A stretch of DNA of 64,000 nt from [Streptosporangium] indianense (GTDB taxonomy: Bacteria > Actinomycetota > Actinomycetes > Streptomycetales > Streptomycetaceae). The stretch lies in assembly GCF_021474405.1 (NCBI RefSeq), contig NZ_JAKEIO010000010.1, forward strand, positions 27,631 to 91,630, read 5' to 3'. The number at the start of each line of letters is the position of its first letter. Positions within the stretch are counted from its first letter, which is position 1. Position numbers and translations under genes: made by a program. The notes under the pieces were generated by a model. It was not told the origin of the DNA. It saw nothing but the letters and a program-made list of their open reading frames with translations, and ran no database searches. Of the stretch, positions 46,765 through 57,111 are shown piece after piece.

Positions 46765-47436
46765 TCACGCCAGCACGCGTGCCAGCGCGAACCCGTCGTA
46801 GCCCTTCATCCCCACCGTCTGGATCGCGGTGCCGCTCAGCCTCGGATGACCGGCGATCAGCTCGATCGCCGCACGGGTGCCCGTCACGTCCGGGGCGGTG
46901 CTGTCCGCGTCGACGACCCGGCCGCCCCGTACGACGTTGTCGAGGACGATCAGGCTGCCCGTGCTGGTCAGCTTGATCGCCCACTCCACGTAGTGCGGGT
47001 TGTTGGCCTTGTCGGCGTCGATGAAGACCAGGTCGAACGGGGGCGGGTTCTCGTCGGCCAGCTTGGGCAGCGACTCCAGGGCCGGACCCACCCGCACCTC
47101 GACCTGCTTGTCCAGGCCGGCGCGGGCGATGTTGCGGACGGCGACCTCGGCGTGCCGGGGGTCGTACTCCAGGGAGACCAGCCGCCCGTCGGCGGGCAGG
47201 GCCCGGCCCAGCCAGATGGTGCTGTAGCCGCCGAGCGTGCCGATCTCCAGGATGTGCCGGGCGCCCTGGATCTGGGCCAGGAGCTGGAGCAGCTTGCCCT
47301 GGTTCCCGGCGACGTTGATGTGCGGAAGCCCGGCGGCGTCGCTGTCCCGCAGGGCGGCCGCCAGGGCTTCGTCGTCGGGGGCGAGGTGGGCGGTGAAGTA
47401 GGCGTCGACCTCGTCCCAGACGTGCGACTCGCTCAT
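46765..47436 (-). CDS. O-methyltransferase (CCoAOMT/PF01596 type)
   Basis: A 223-residue SAM-dependent methyltransferase. The SAM motif is HILEIGTLGGYSTIWL, the acidic SAM contact is SLEYDPRHAEVA and the metal and catalytic segment is FIDADKANNPHYVEW, then VLDNVVRGG. Members methylate catechol-type hydroxyls with Mg2+. Upstream is an inverted repeat suggesting repression. The ATG is preceded by GAAAGGTAG, a ribosome site also found before the neighbouring transporter. Confidence 0.9.
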   Translation of the reverse strand: MSESHVWDEVDAYFTAHLAPDDEALAAALRDSDAAGLPHINVAGNQGKLLQLLAQIQGARHILEIGTLGGYSTIWLGRALPADGRLVSLEYDPRHAEVAVRNIARAGLDKQVEVRVGPALESLPKLADENPPPFDLVFIDADKANNPHYVEWAIKLTSTGSLIVLDNVVRGGRVVDADSTAPDVTGTRAAIELIAGHPRLSGTAIQTVGMKGYDGFALARVLA

Positions 47437-47458
47437 GCACCTCTACCTTTCGTCGGCA

Positions 47459-47477
47459 TAGTTAGCATCCCTAACTA
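47459..47477. promoter_or_regulatory. Inverted-repeat operator upstream of the O-methyltransferase
   Basis: TAGTTAG and CTAACTA are perfect 7-base arms separated by CATCC. This form resembles MarR-family operators; no such regulator is adjacent. Confidence 0.5.
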
Positions 47478-47525
47478 CTGGCGCTGACGAAGATAGTTGG
47501 TGCGCGCGACGCTGTCAGCGGGTTT

Positions 47526-48911
47526 TCACTCGGCGTGTCGACCCGCCACCGAGGGCGCCGAACCGGGCAGCGGACGCCCCGCCGACTCCGCCATGCGCCA
47601 CACCGCGAATCCGCCGACGACGGCCGCCGCCATCATGTAGTAGGCGGGCATCATCATGTTCCCGGTCGCGCCGATCAGGGCGGTGACCACCAGCGGCGTC
47701 GTGCCGCCGAACAGGGACACCGAGACGTTGAAGCCGATCGACAGCGAGCCGTAGCGGACCTTCGTCGGGAACAGCGCCGGCAGTGCCGAGGGCATCGACG
47801 CGGTGAAGCAGACCAGCAGCAGGCCGAGGGCGCCCATGCCGAGCGCGACGGCGAGCAGGCTGCCCTCGCGGATCAGCAGCAGGGCCGGGACGGACAGCAG
47901 CAGGAAGCCCGCGCACCCGGTGGCGATCACCGGACGGCGGCCGACCCGGTCGGTCAGCGCTCCGACGAACGGCTGGGCGACCATCATCACGGCCATCACG
48001 GCGAGGACGACCAGCAGACCGTGCGTCTCGTCGTAGTGGAGCTGGCCGGTCAGGTAGCTCGGCATGTACGACAGCAGCATGTAGTCGGTGACGTTGAAGA
48101 CCAGCACCAGGCCGACGCAGAGCAGCAGCGCGCGCCACTGGCCCGCGACCATCTCGCGCAGGGGCGTCTTCGGGCGGTTGTTCTCGGCCTTCTCCGCCTC
48201 GGCCGCGAACGCCGGGGTCTCCTCCAGGCGCATCCGCAGGTAGAGGCCGATGATGCCCATCGGGCCCGCGATCAGGAACGGGATGCGCCAGCCCCATGAG
48301 GTCAGGTCGTCGGCGGAGAGGAGGGCGGTCATGATCGTGACCAGGCCGGCGCCGCCGATGTAACCGGCGAGCGTGCCGAACTCCAGCCAGCTGCCGAGGA
48401 AGCCGCGCCGCTTGTCGGGGGCGTACTCGGCGATGAAGGTGGAGGCACCCGCGTACTCACCGCCGGTGGAGAAGCCCTGCACGAGCCGGGCGACCAGGAG
48501 CAGGATCGGCGCGCCGACACCGATCGTCGCGTACGACGGGATCAGACCGATCGCGAAGGTGCCCGCCGCCATCATGATCATGGTGAGGGCGAGGACCTTC
48601 TGGCGGCCGACGCGGTCGCCGAGCGGGCCGAAGACCATGCCGCCGAGGGGGCGGACCAGGAAGGCCGCGGCGAAGGCCCCGAAGGTGGACAGCAGCTGGG
48701 CGGTGGGGTTGCCCGAGGGGAAGAAGACCTTGCCGAGGGTGACGGCGATATAGCTGTAGACGCCGAAGTCGAACCATTCCATCGCGTTGCCCAGCGCGGC
48801 CGCCTTCACGGCGCGCCTGACGAGCGCGGGGTCGGTGACGGTGGGGTCGGGGGTCTTCGCTGTGCGGGACTTCACGAGGGAACCGGGGGCGACGACTGAG
48901 GCAGTCGACAA
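47526..48911 (-). CDS. MHS-family MFS transporter (ProP/ShiA-like)
   Basis: A 461-residue symporter with 12 TM helices. MHS family signatures are clear: AALGNAMEWFDFGVYSYIA in TM1, RPLGGMVFGPLGDRVGRQKVL as motif A, GFSTGGEYAGASTFIAEYAP and RGFLGSWLEFGTLAGY. The group imports proline, betaine, citrate or shikimate-like acids with H+. The predicted TTG start at 48911 is preceded by GAAAGGTAGG. It runs in the same direction as the O-methyltransferase but 89 bp and an operator separate them. Confidence 0.9.
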   Translation of the reverse strand: MSTASVVAPGSLVKSRTAKTPDPTVTDPALVRRAVKAAALGNAMEWFDFGVYSYIAVTLGKVFFPSGNPTAQLLSTFGAFAAAFLVRPLGGMVFGPLGDRVGRQKVLALTMIMMAAGTFAIGLIPSYATIGVGAPILLLVARLVQGFSTGGEYAGASTFIAEYAPDKRRGFLGSWLEFGTLAGYIGGAGLVTIMTALLSADDLTSWGWRIPFLIAGPMGIIGLYLRMRLEETPAFAAEAEKAENNRPKTPLREMVAGQWRALLLCVGLVLVFNVTDYMLLSYMPSYLTGQLHYDETHGLLVVLAVMAVMMVAQPFVGALTDRVGRRPVIATGCAGFLLLSVPALLLIREGSLLAVALGMGALGLLLVCFTASMPSALPALFPTKVRYGSLSIGFNVSVSLFGGTTPLVVTALIGATGNMMMPAYYMMAAAVVGGFAVWRMAESAGRPLPGSAPSVAGRHAE

Positions 48912-49282
48912 GGCTGACTCGCCTACCTTTCGACGGGGACAGGGACGCGGTCCCGCGCGGCGGCGCTGTCGTACGGGCCGAAAGGGCGACGATAGGCGGC
49001 TTTGCTCCGCTTACGGGCGGTACGGAAGTCGTTGCAGGCTGCACGTAAACCGTCGCTGTACTGGCGCTTCCGTCCGCTCGCAACCGCTTCTCATGTGATC
49101 TTCCTGTGATCCTTGTCGCTTCCGCCGCAGGGTGACCATCAGCCGTTCCGCGCCTGTCGTGCCTTCCGTCTCGCGTTTGCCGCGCCTTCTTCCCCGGGGG
49201 CGCCCGCTCCCCATAGGGTTCGTGGGAGATATCACCGCATTCTGGACATGTGGGACGTACTGCTGCGGAAGGCCGATGAGGC
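48912..49282. other. Divergent intergenic region, transporter and GT87-PAP2
   Basis: About 370 bp. It holds the promoters of the two divergent genes. Two close copies of TGTGATC lie at about 49094-49112. Open frames here have no recognisable protein. Confidence 0.45.
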
Positions 49283-51334
49283 GTGGCGAATGCGGATCAC
49301 GGCGGACGACCGGCGGAGGGCGTCGGAGCGACGGCCGCCGACGGGGTCCGCACACGCCTGCGCGCCGCCCGCCTCGGGCTGTGGCTGATCGCCGCCCTCC
49401 TCGCCGCCCGGCAGGTGGCCGCCGTCCTCGCCACCCCACGCGGTGAGCGGCTCACGGACCTGGAGACCTGGGTCGGCCCGAACGGCGTGCTGCACGTGAA
49501 CGGCTCGCTCTACGACTCCACCCGGTTCACGGGCACGCCCTTCGGAGGCCTCGTCCTCAAACCCCTCACCCGTTCGGCCGAACAGGCGCTCGGCTGGGGA
49601 TGGACCTTCGGCACGCTGCTGCTCGTCGTCGCCCTCGACCTGATCGTCGCTCGCGCCCTGCCCCAGCCGGTCAGCCGCCGTACGGCCCTGCTGGCCGCCC
49701 CGGTCGCCGTCAGCCTGCTGATGCTGTCCTTGCCCGTCCGCAGCACCCTGTCGCTGGGCCAGACCAGCATCATCCCGGTCCTGCTGGTCCTGCTCGGCTG
49801 CTTCACCGCTCGCGGCGAGCGGACCAGCGGGCTGCTCATCGGCGTCGCGGCGGCGCTCCAGCCCACCCTGCTGCTGTTCGCGCCGCTGTTGTGGTGCACC
49901 GGCCGCAGACGCGCCGCGCTCGCCACGGGCGTCACCTTCGCCGCCGGCACCGGGCTCGCCTGGGCCGCGATGCCGCACGACTCCTCTCGCTACTGGGTCC
50001 ACCACCTCGCGGGCGCCGGCCTCGGCGGGCGGGCCGACGACCTCGCCAACCAGTCCCTGCACGGCGCCCTGCTCCGGCTCGGCCCGGACGGCCCCGTGGA
50101 GATCGCGCTCTTCCTGGTGCTCGGCGCGACCGTCGTCGTCCTGGCGCTGCGCCGGGCCGTGCGGTACTTCGACGACGGCCAGCTGCTGCTCGCCGTCGCG
50201 ATCACCGGCTGTGCCGCGATCGTCGTCTCGCCCACGGCGTGGGAGCACCAGCTGCTGTGGGTGCTGCTCGCGATCGTCGGCCGGGCCGGCACCCGCGCCT
50301 CGGACCGCTACGTCTGGCCGGTCGCCGTCGTCCTGGTCATGACCCTGCCGGCCCGGATGCTGCTGCCGGACATGGCGTTCCTCCGGCCGCTGCGTGACAA
50401 CCTCGTCCTGCTGGGCGCGCTCGCCGCCGCCACGGCCGTGCCGTTCCTGTCCCGTTCCTCGCCCGCCTACCGGTCACCGGCACCGCCCGCCCCCGCGCCC
50501 GTCGCCCCGGCCCGCTTCCGGCACGTGCCGCTGGTGCCGTTCCTGCGGAGGGTCCTCAGCCGGCCCAACCTCCTGCTCGAACTGCTCCTGCTGCGCGTCA
50601 CCTACGCCGCCTACTCCCAGATCCGGCTCGCCGCCACCGGGGGGAGCAACTCGGCCGGGCGCGCCGAGGCCGAGGAGCACGGCATGCAGATCTACGACGT
50701 CGAACGCGCCCTCCGTGTCGACGTCGAGCGCCGGCTCAACCACACCGTCGTCATGGTCGACTGGCTGCGGGACTTCCTCGACTTCTACTACACGTCCCTC
50801 CACTTCGTGGTCCCGCTGGCCGTGCTGGCGGTCCTCTACTGGCGCCGCCCCGGCGACTACCGCTGGGCCCGCTCCGCCCTGGGATTCGCCACGCTGCTGG
50901 CCCTGGTGGGCTTCTGGCTCTACCCCCTGGCCCCGCCCCGGCTGATGCCGACGCTGGGCTTCATCGACACCGTGCACGGCACGCAGGACTTCTCCCGGCC
51001 CGACTACGGCACGCTCACGGCCCTCACCAACCAGTACGCGGCCATGCCGTCCCTGCACTTCGGCTGGGCGCTGTGGTGCGGCCTGGTCATCGCGGTCCTG
51101 GCGTCCCGGTGGTGGATCAAGGCGCTGGGCCTGCTGCATCCGCTGCTCACCGCGCTCTCGATCGTCGCGACCGGCAACCACTGGGTGCTGGACGCGGCCG
51201 GGGGAGCGGCGGTGGTGGCGGCGGGCTTCGCCCTCACGTACGTCCTTCAGGGGCCACGGGCACGCACGGTGACGACGGCCGCCGTGCTCGGCAGCGGGGC
51301 GGAGGACCGGCGGAGGGACCGTACGCCCAGGTGA
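49283..51334 (+). CDS. Bifunctional GT87 mannosyltransferase-like / PAP2 phosphatase membrane protein
   Basis: A 683-residue polytopic membrane protein. Residues about 20-390 form a GT87-like polyprenyl-phosphate glycosyltransferase (LSLGQTSIIPVLLVLLG, LLWCTGRRRAALATG, SPTAWEHQLLWVLLA). Residues about 400-660 form a PAP2 domain with AAMPSLHFGWALW and the distal IVATGNHWVLDAAGG. The fusion is a recognised Streptomyces arrangement and may couple use of a lipid-linked sugar with recycling of the lipid phosphate. The GTG at 49283 follows GAGG. Confidence 0.87.
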   Translation: MANADHGGRPAEGVGATAADGVRTRLRAARLGLWLIAALLAARQVAAVLATPRGERLTDLETWVGPNGVLHVNGSLYDSTRFTGTPFGGLVLKPLTRSAEQALGWGWTFGTLLLVVALDLIVARALPQPVSRRTALLAAPVAVSLLMLSLPVRSTLSLGQTSIIPVLLVLLGCFTARGERTSGLLIGVAAALQPTLLLFAPLLWCTGRRRAALATGVTFAAGTGLAWAAMPHDSSRYWVHHLAGAGLGGRADDLANQSLHGALLRLGPDGPVEIALFLVLGATVVVLALRRAVRYFDDGQLLLAVAITGCAAIVVSPTAWEHQLLWVLLAIVGRAGTRASDRYVWPVAVVLVMTLPARMLLPDMAFLRPLRDNLVLLGALAAATAVPFLSRSSPAYRSPAPPAPAPVAPARFRHVPLVPFLRRVLSRPNLLLELLLLRVTYAAYSQIRLAATGGSNSAGRAEAEEHGMQIYDVERALRVDVERRLNHTVVMVDWLRDFLDFYYTSLHFVVPLAVLAVLYWRRPGDYRWARSALGFATLLALVGFWLYPLAPPRLMPTLGFIDTVHGTQDFSRPDYGTLTALTNQYAAMPSLHFGWALWCGLVIAVLASRWWIKALGLLHPLLTALSIVATGNHWVLDAAGGAAVVAAGFALTYVLQGPRARTVTTAAVLGSGAEDRRRDRTPR

Positions 51335-51366
51335 TCCGCTACGGGCGACATGACGGGGCCGGACTT

Positions 51367-51564
51367 TCACCCCCGGGGTGAACACGCCGAGGTCGTCGCC
51401 GAAGGCGCAGGCGGCAGGCCGTCGTCGCTGAAGGAGACGGCGCTGCACGGGCCGGGCAGACGGATGACGTCGAGGGTCGTGCGGTGCTCCGGGTCCCAGA
51501 TCGGCAGGGCGTGTCGGCGGAGCCGCCACTTCCCCACCCCGTGCACACCGACCATCCGCGCCAT
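51367..51564 (-). pseudogene. Remnant of a WD40-repeat gene
   Basis: On the minus strand a short frame from 51564 contains a segment like one blade of a WD40 propeller: PIWDPEHRTTLDVIRLPGP then SAVSFSDDGL. The expected continuation LACAFGDDLGVFTPG is present right after but in another frame. The remains are about 80 codons long with no full-length gene on either side. I read this as a degraded end of a WD40 protein. Confidence 0.4.
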
Positions 51565-51614
51565 CGCACTCGTCCCCCGAGTTCAGCAGCACTGTTCACT
51601 TCAAGGAGACGACA

Positions 51615-52007
51615 TCAGCCTCCGCATTCGAACCACACGGTCTTCCCGCCCCCGGACCACAGCGACACTCCCCACTTGTCGGTCATCGCGTCCAGCAGGA
51701 GGAGGCCGCGGCCGTTCTCCGCCTCCGTGTCCGACACCTGCGGGATGCGCGGCAGTTCATCGCTGCCGTCCGTGACCTCCACGCGTACGCCGGTGCGCTG
51801 CCGCAGCAGCAGTAGTGCGCAGCGGCGGTCCGGGACGTGGCGTACGACGTTGGCGAGCAGTTCCGTCACGCCCAGCTCCACGGCGTCCGACAGCTCGGGC
51901 ATGTGCCACTCGTCCAGGAAGGAGCGGACGATGCGGCGGATGTGCCGGGGGGCGTGCGCGCCGACAGTCAGACGCATCGCGTACTGGGCCGGAATGTATT
52001 CGTTCAC
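51615..52007 (-). CDS. AbaA-like ATP-binding (HATPase_c) regulator
   Basis: A 130-residue anti-sigma-type histidine kinase-like ATPase without kinase dimerisation domain. The N-box region is ELGVTELLANVVRHV, the G1 box VEVTDGSDELPRI, and the late G motif GRGLLLLDAMTDKWG. In Streptomyces such genes sit next to WhiJ-like and DUF397 genes in developmental regulatory loci, as here. The GTG at 52007 starts it. It diverges from the HTH gene across 93 bp. Confidence 0.85.
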   Translation of the reverse strand: MNEYIPAQYAMRLTVGAHAPRHIRRIVRSFLDEWHMPELSDAVELGVTELLANVVRHVPDRRCALLLLRQRTGVRVEVTDGSDELPRIPQVSDTEAENGRGLLLLDAMTDKWGVSLWSGGGKTVWFECGG

Positions 52008-52908
52008 GAGACGAGGCTGACGTGCGGTGACTACCCTCGGCTACGGAACGGATACAACCGGTTCGGTTGTGGACCGCGTTGCGTGAGAGGGGCTTTCGTC
52101 GTGACCCACATCAACTCCCTCGACCCGGGTGCGTCGCCGCTCGACTACTACGGTTTCGAGCTGCGGCGGCACAGGGAGGCCGCCGGGCTGACGCAGCGGC
52201 AGTTGGGGGACATCCTCAACTACACCGGCTCCCTGGTGGGCCAGATCGAGACGGCCCGGAAGCTTCCGACGCCGGAGTTCAGCGAACGGGCGGATGCGGC
52301 GCTGGGCACGGACGGTATGTTCTCCCGCCTCGTCGAGTTGGTGTTGCGGAGCCGGCTTCCGGCGTGGTTCCAGCAGGTGGCGGAGCTCCAGTCGCGGGCG
52401 GTGGAGATCTGTTCCTTCGAGGCGCTCATGGTGCAGGGCCTCCTCCAGACCGACGCGTACGCACGTGCCGTTCTTGGCGTGCTGGATACGAGCAACCTCG
52501 ACGACCGCACGGCCGTGCGGCTGGCTCGACAGCGCATCTTCGAGAAAGAGAAGCCGCCCGTTTTCTGGGCGGTTCTCAGCGAGGTGGCACTGCACCAGCA
52601 GATCGGCGGACAAGGAACCATGCGGGGTCAACTGGCGCATTTGTTGTCCTTCGTCGGCAACCCCCGGGTCAACGTCCAGATCCTGCCGTTCTCGGCTGGA
52701 GCGCACGCGGGAATGCAGGGCTCGTTCGACATCTACCGCTTCGCAAGCGATGCCAGCATCGTCTACACAGAGGGCTACGGCAGCGGGCATCCGACCGCGA
52801 ATCCGGACACCGTCTCGGACTGCTCGCTCCGTTACGATCATCTGCAGGCCGCCGCACTCTCCCTCAGGGATTCGGCGGAGTTGATCCGGCGAGTGATGGA
52901 GGAACGCT

Positions 52909-54364
<1,456 letters not shown>

Positions 54365-54374
54365 TCAGCGGAAC

Positions 54375-54388
54375 TAGTACGCGTTCTA
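54375..54388. promoter_or_regulatory. KstR-like box at the thiolase promoter
   Basis: TAGTACGCGTTCTA matches 13 of 14 constrained or free positions of the KstR consensus TNNAACNNGTTNNA, and lies at the centre of a 22-bp palindrome (54371-54392). Confidence 0.65.
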
Positions 54389-54462
54389 GTTCTGCATGCA
54401 GTGTGCTGAGGGCCACTCGGTGACCGCAATAGTCGTGCGGGCAATTGGCAGGCCCGTGCCTC

Positions 54463-54491
54463 TTGCTACTTGTAGAACCCGTTACTACCGT
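54463..54491 (+). promoter_or_regulatory. CYP125 promoter with KstR-like box
   Basis: -35 TTGCTA (54463-54468), 17-bp spacer and -10 TACCGT (54486-54491). TAGAACCCGTTACT (54473-54486) inside the spacer fits the KstR consensus except for its last base, so a bound repressor would cover the promoter. Confidence 0.6.
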
Positions 54492-54558
54492 CGCCGCAAC
54501 TCCGCACAGCTGATGGGCCGTCAGACCGATGAGTCGGTACGAGTGGTGGGAGCCGCCC

Positions 54559-55794
54559 ATGCCCTGTCCCGCGCTGCCCGACGGGTTCGACTTCACCGAC
54601 CCCGACCTGCTGCACCACCGGGTGCCCCTGCCGGAGTTCGCCGAGCTGCGCCGCGCCGAACCCGTCTGCTGGGTACCGCAGCCGGCCGGTCTCGCCGGCT
54701 TCCAGGACGAGGGCTACTGGGCGGTCACCCGGCATTCCGACGTCAAGTACGTCTCCACGCACCCGGAGTTGTTCTCGTCGTCCCTCAACACGGCGATCAT
54801 CCGCTTCAACGAGCACATCGAGCGCGACGCCATCGACGCGCAGCGGCTGATCCTGCTCAACATGGACCCGCCGGAGCACACCCGGGTCCGGCAGATCGTG
54901 CAGCGCGGCTTCACGCCCCGGGCGATCCGGGCGCTGGAGGGCAGGCTGCGGGCGCGGGCCCACTCCATCGTCGACAGCGCCCGCGCGCACACCGGGCCGT
55001 TCGACTTCGTCACCCAGGTCGCCTGCGAACTGCCCCTCCAGGCGATCGCCGAGCTGATGGGCGTCCCCCAGGAGGACCGGGACAAGATCTTCGACTGGTC
55101 CAACAAGATGATCGCGTACGACGACCCCGAGTACGCCATCACCGAGGAGGTCGGCGCCGAGTCGGCCACGGAGATCATCGCCTACGCGATGAACATGGCC
55201 GCCGACCGCAAGCAGTGCCCGGCCCACGACATCGTCACGCAGCTCGTCGCGGCGGAGGACGAGGGCAACCTCAGCTCCGACGAGTTCGGCTTCTTCGTCC
55301 TGATGCTGGCCGTCGCCGGCAACGAGACCACCCGCAACGCCATCACCCACGGCATGCACGCCTTCCTCACCCACCCGGACCAGTGGGAGCTGTACAAGAG
55401 CGACCGCCCGGACACGGCGGCGGAGGAGATCGTGCGCTGGGCCACGCCCGTCGCGGCCTTCCAGCGCACCGCCACGCAGGACACCGAACTCGGCGGCAAG
55501 CGCATCCGCGAGGGCGACCGGCTGGGGCTGTTCTACGCCTCGGCCAACCACGATCCCGAGGTCTTCGACGACCCGGACACCTTCGACGTCACCCGCGACC
55601 CCAACCCGCACCTCGGCTTCGGCGGCGGCGGTCCGCACTACTGCCTGGGCAAGTCCCTCGCCGTCCTGGAGATCAACCTCATCTTCAACGCGATCGCCGA
55701 CGCCATGCCCGGGCTGAGGCTCGTCGGGGATCCACGGCGCCTGCGGTCGGCGTGGATCAACGGGGTGAAGGAGCTGCCGGTGAGCATCGGTTGA
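54559..55794 (+). CDS. cyp125: Cytochrome P450, CYP125-like steroid C26/C27 hydroxylase
   Basis: A 411-residue soluble P450. The oxygen-binding I-helix is AVAGNETTRNAITHG, the ExxR is in AAEEIVRWATP, and the heme cysteine loop is FGGGGPHYCLGKSLA. The N-terminal LPDGFDFTDPDLLHHRVPL and the helix segment match CYP125/CYP124 proteins, which oxidise the sterol side chain. I chose the ATG at 54559 because GGGAG is six bases upstream; an in-frame ATG at 54529 exists. The divergent thiolase and the two KstR-like boxes support a role in sterol degradation. No ferredoxin is adjacent. Confidence 0.9.
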   Translation: MPCPALPDGFDFTDPDLLHHRVPLPEFAELRRAEPVCWVPQPAGLAGFQDEGYWAVTRHSDVKYVSTHPELFSSSLNTAIIRFNEHIERDAIDAQRLILLNMDPPEHTRVRQIVQRGFTPRAIRALEGRLRARAHSIVDSARAHTGPFDFVTQVACELPLQAIAELMGVPQEDRDKIFDWSNKMIAYDDPEYAITEEVGAESATEIIAYAMNMAADRKQCPAHDIVTQLVAAEDEGNLSSDEFGFFVLMLAVAGNETTRNAITHGMHAFLTHPDQWELYKSDRPDTAAEEIVRWATPVAAFQRTATQDTELGGKRIREGDRLGLFYASANHDPEVFDDPDTFDVTRDPNPHLGFGGGGPHYCLGKSLAVLEINLIFNAIADAMPGLRLVGDPRRLRSAWINGVKELPVSIG

Positions 55795-55821
55795 GGGAGG
55801 ACCCCGCCGGTGGGGCCGAGT

Positions 55822-56634
55822 TCACAGCGGCGTTCTCGCCGAGCACATCCACGGCAGCCGGGAGATCAGCCAGCCGTCGCCCAGGGGGGCTCCTTCGGCG
55901 GTGAGCAGGATGCCCGAACGCGCCCGTACGGCGTCCGCCAGTGCCGTTCCGCGCGGTGCGTGATCCTCGGCCACGGCCTGCGCGAGTGCCGTGAGAGCGG
56001 CTCTGGCGCGGCGTACCGCGCACGTCTGGGGGTGGACGGCCCACACCTCGCGGTCCGATGCCGCCCGGCGCAGGTGAGCGAACGAGACCAGCCCACAGTC
56101 CGTCGGCGTGAGGACGGGACCCGTACCCCTGAGGAAGCGCGCGAACCGGTCCTGCGGCGCCAGCACCGCCAGCGCGCCACCGGGGCCCGGCGCGAGCCCC
56201 GCTTTGCCGGCCTCCTCGACGACCGAGCGCCCGAGCGCGCGCCAGCGGGGTTCCTCGTCCGGGGCGACGGCGAGCGCGCTCACGCCGAGGGCCGTCGCCG
56301 CCTCCACGATCCGGCGGGCCAGCACGTCCCCGTCCGGTGCCCAGCTCAGTGCGGGCGCCCCGGCCCTGACGAAGGGAAGCAGACAGGGGAGCCGGGCGGC
56401 TCGGTACACCGGCAGGGCCCTGCGGGCGCCCTCCGTGTCGCTGTGGCCGACGACCGCCGCGTGTCCGGCGCAGACCACGGTCCGGGCGACCTCCGGCGCC
56501 TCGTCGTAGACGTGCCACTCGGCGGCGTCCGGGCGGGCCCTTCGGATCCGTTCCAGCTGGCCGAGGAGGGCCGCTCCCCAGTCCGTGCGCGGCCCGGTCA
56601 GCGGTGCGACGACGGCGATGCTCGGTCTGGCCAC
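55822..56634 (-). CDS. Cytoplasmic protein of type I periplasmic-binding fold
   Basis: A 270-residue protein beginning SIAVVAPLTGPRTDWGAALL, the start pattern of LivJ-type branched-chain amino-acid binding proteins. Further fold landmarks are AAVVGHSDTEGARRALPVYRAARLPCLLPF and VAVHPQTCAVRRARAALTAL-like AVHPQTCAVRRARAALTALA. It has no signal peptide or lipobox and no transport genes nearby, so it may sense an amino acid or amide inside the cell. The GTG at 56634 starts it. The 46-residue peptide gene lies 4 bp upstream on the same strand. Confidence 0.6.
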   Translation of the reverse strand: MARPSIAVVAPLTGPRTDWGAALLGQLERIRRARPDAAEWHVYDEAPEVARTVVCAGHAAVVGHSDTEGARRALPVYRAARLPCLLPFVRAGAPALSWAPDGDVLARRIVEAATALGVSALAVAPDEEPRWRALGRSVVEEAGKAGLAPGPGGALAVLAPQDRFARFLRGTGPVLTPTDCGLVSFAHLRRAASDREVWAVHPQTCAVRRARAALTALAQAVAEDHAPRGTALADAVRARSGILLTAEGAPLGDGWLISRLPWMCSARTPL

Positions 56635-56638
56635 CCGG

Positions 56639-56779
56639 TCAGCCCCAGATCAGTGAGTCGCCGCTGGTCACGACGGCCCGGGTCGCGGTCTCGGTGTCCG
56701 CGGCGCACTGCACGCCCCCGAGGACGAGGGCGGCGGCGAGAAGTGCGAACAGGCCACGGAGCAGATGAGAAGCGGGCAT
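56639..56779 (-). CDS. 46-residue exported peptide or small lipoprotein
   Basis: A very short gene starting at the ATG at 56779, seven bases after GGGGGA on the minus strand. The product has a basic-hydrophobic N-terminus (HLLRGLFALLAAALVLGG, about residues 5-22), a lone Cys at about residue 25 in VQCAADTE that could be a lipidation or cleavage site, and a 20-residue tail ending SGDSLIWG. The stop lies 4 bp before the gene at 55822, so both are co-transcribed. No family is recognised. It may be a membrane peptide, a signal or a precursor. Confidence 0.55.
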   Translation of the reverse strand: MPASHLLRGLFALLAAALVLGGVQCAADTETATRAVVTSGDSLIWG

Positions 56780-57111
56780 GAGGGTCCCCCTGGATGATCG
56801 TCGCTCGACAGGTGTCGAGTCGCTGGTCGGCCGGTGCGTGGTCGGCGGCGACCGCTGGGCGATCATCATGTTCCGGCGGAGCCGTCCGCGGCCATCCGGA
56901 GGGAGTTCCGGCACCGGCCATGGCCAGGGGCGGACGGCCGGCGGAGCAGGGTGCAGTCCATCGCTGTCCGTTCCGCCGTCGGTACGGCGGTCCGAAGGGC
57001 GGTCCGAATGGCGGACCACGGGTTTCCCGCTGCGGGGGACCCTTCCTAAGATCCCCGAGGGAGCGCTTCACGGGGGACAGCGCTCGTCACTCAGTAGGGG
57101 GACCCATTCCG
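56780..57111. other. Divergent intergenic region of the 46-residue peptide and LuxR-type genes
   Basis: About 330 bp. A block around 56968-57018 has repeated GGCGGTCCGAA/TGGCGGACC-type half-sites, probable binding sites. The LuxR-type gene has TTTCCC (57023-57028) and TAAGAT (57047-57052) with an 18-bp spacer. I see no gene in it. Confidence 0.45.
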
